In this document: piece after piece, positions 63,183 to 64,000 of the stretch
How positions within the stretch are numbered: position 1 is the stretch's first letter
Layout: each line of letters starts with the position of its first letter
From: Rhizobium giardinii bv. giardinii H152
GTDB lineage: Bacteria; Pseudomonadota; Alphaproteobacteria; Rhizobiales; Rhizobiaceae
DNA: 64,000 bases
Assembly: GCF_000379605.1 (NCBI RefSeq)
Contig: NZ_KB902683.1
Span: 186 to 64,185, forward strand
Reading direction: 5' to 3'
Notes under the pieces: generated by a model
Database searches by the model: none
What the model saw: the letters and a program-made list of their open reading frames with translations, nothing else
Told to the model about the DNA's origin: nothing
Translations under genes and position numbers: made by a program

Positions 63183-63577
63183 GTCGCTGGCAGGCGCAGG
63201 TCCGTCGTCGGCATGAAGCCCCGCTGCAAGTCGTTCGACAGCAAGGTCGAAGCGGAGAAGTGGGCGCGCGAGCTTGAGGCTCAGGTAGATCGCTTCGGCG
63301 CCGCACCTGATACTCGTATCCTTGAATCAACCACGCTCAGCGAGCTCCTGGAGCGTTACAAGACAGAAGTGTCACCGACGAAGCGTGGGTCGGTTCAGGA
63401 GATCCAGCGCCTCGACGTCCTGAAGCGCCACGACATCGCATACCGGACGATGGTGGGTCCATCACCCCAGGACATCTCATCGTTTCGCGACGAGCGTCTG
63501 AAAACCGTAGCTCCATCTACGGCAGTCCGCGAGCTTGCTATCCTCAGTCATGTCCTCGAGGTCGCAATCCGTGATCT
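63178..63577 (+). pseudogene. Tyrosine integrase, N-terminal half (inverted, frameshifted)
   Basis: This stretch encodes the N-terminal and core-binding part of a similar integrase: GRWQAQVRRR, then after a frame change near 63215 CKSFDSKVEAEKWARELEAQ, STTLSELLERYKTEVSPTKR and RELAILSHVLEVAIRD, ending near 63577. In intact relatives the next residues would be WGLPLGRN, which is exactly how the opposite-strand half begins. Inverting this 400-bp segment would rebuild one leftward integrase. So the gene was split by an inversion and is also frameshifted. Confidence 0.65.
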
Positions 63578-63632
63578 CCAACGGATGTTGTCGATCACGC
63601 GTAGGATGCCCCTTAAGGGGTGCCAAGGACTA

Positions 63633-63653
63633 TCCCGGGACGCAAGCCCGGGA
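63633..63653. repeat. Short GC inverted repeat
   Basis: TCCCGGG (63633-63639) and CCCGGGA (63647-63653) are separated by ACGCAAG. It lies between the integrase remnant and a convergent partial gene and may end leftward transcription. A second small palindrome, CCCCTTAAGGGG, lies at 63609-63620. Confidence 0.4.
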
Positions 63654-63703
63654 CAGCACCCTCATCGCTAAGCTCTCTCTGCATTGTGACTTGGCAAGCG
63701 CCG

Positions 63704-64000
63704 TCACGCAGCCGTGGTCGACGCCGTGTTGCGTTTGAGAAGTGTGCGAACGCCGTCTTCTTCGGCGGAGAAGCGCTCGCTGGTGATGGCACCGAAGGCG
63801 GCGGCGGCCCGGGCAACGGCGGCCGGTGCGGTGGCCAGAGCATCCAGCCCCTGGAGCCGGAAGGAGGCCGGCGTCAGCGGCCCGAACAGAAGCGCCCGCT
63901 CAATTTCCGGCCAGATGACGGCATCCGGTTCGACGCCGGCGTTGCGCGCAAAGAGACACGCGGCCACATGCATCGGGAAGCTGCCGCGTCCGGCGTTGGT
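63704..64000 (-). CDS. Unrecognised protein, C-terminal part (partial)
   Basis: The frame is open to the window edge and ends at 63704, giving at least 98 residues: GRGSFPMHVAACLFARNAGV, EPDAVIWPEIERALLFGPLT and PASFRLQGLDALATAPAAVA. The composition is Ala-rich and convincingly coding. The gene starts outside the window. I do not recognise the family with confidence, so no function is given. Confidence 0.5.
   Translation of the reverse strand, partial: TNAGRGSFPMHVAACLFARNAGVEPDAVIWPEIERALLFGPLTPASFRLQGLDALATAPAAVARAAAAFGAITSERFSAEEDGVRTLLKRNTASTTAA

Overview
The window looks like a conjugative megaplasmid, or an integrated conjugative element, from the order Rhizobiales (Rhizobium/Agrobacterium/Sinorhizobium type). 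The evidence is a high-GC sequence with rhizobial families throughout: Ti-type TraA/TraC/TraD/TraG, BA14K proteins, DUF736, DUF932, DUF1173, DUF2493, a DUF7146/Toprim-like protein, a large plasmid-type ParB and a full VirB1-VirB11 type IV secretion operon. No rRNA, tRNA, CRISPR array or repABC locus is visible.

Layout. 1-930: end of an IS66-family element, its small downstream gene and an integrase remnant. 1.1-9.7 kb: an alpha/beta hydrolase, then the DNA-processing module (traA facing left, traC-traD-traG facing right) around an oriT-like site at about 6690-6740. 9.8-21.3 kb: plasmid housekeeping genes (DUF736, a RES/Xre toxin-antitoxin pair, DUF2493, DUF7146, DUF1173, DUF932, ParB), with two broken genes. 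21.7-45.6 kb: cargo, including an RTX-type protein, two small DUF3606-like proteins, a secreted Ig-like/deacetylase-like protein, DUF1236 and BA14K envelope proteins, an L,D-transpeptidase, a poly-HAMP hybrid kinase of about 2100 residues with a REC-HK-REC partner, DUF1349, a CHASE4-GGDEF-EAL protein and a VOC protein. 45.7-55.8 kb: virB11 to virB1, one tightly packed leftward operon with an EexN-type lipoprotein and a TrbM-like leader gene, divergent from a winged-helix regulator of RctA type. 56.3-64 kb: a ligase remnant, a DUF3604/PpiC/HupE operon behind a FixK/FNR-type box, a nonsense-mutated outer membrane protein gene, and an integrase gene whose two halves now point in opposite directions.

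How the parts fit. TraA would nick oriT, TraC and TraD would assist, TraG would couple the DNA to the VirB channel, and the divergent regulator would control transfer. The transfer and processing modules are separated by about 36 kb of envelope and signalling cargo. At least four genes appear broken by one or a few small lesions (18.96, 27.83 and 61.69 kb, and several indels at 11.6-12.0 kb), and further remnants (integrases, LysR, LigD) mark the cargo borders. This suggests an element in active decay and rearrangement, or assembly errors that should be excluded.

Most interesting: the FixK-box-linked DUF3604/PPIase/HupE operon, the poly-HAMP kinase pair, a CAGTAT-type motif shared by the virB, traC and DUF1173 upstream regions, and the inverted integrase with strong inverted repeats beside it.
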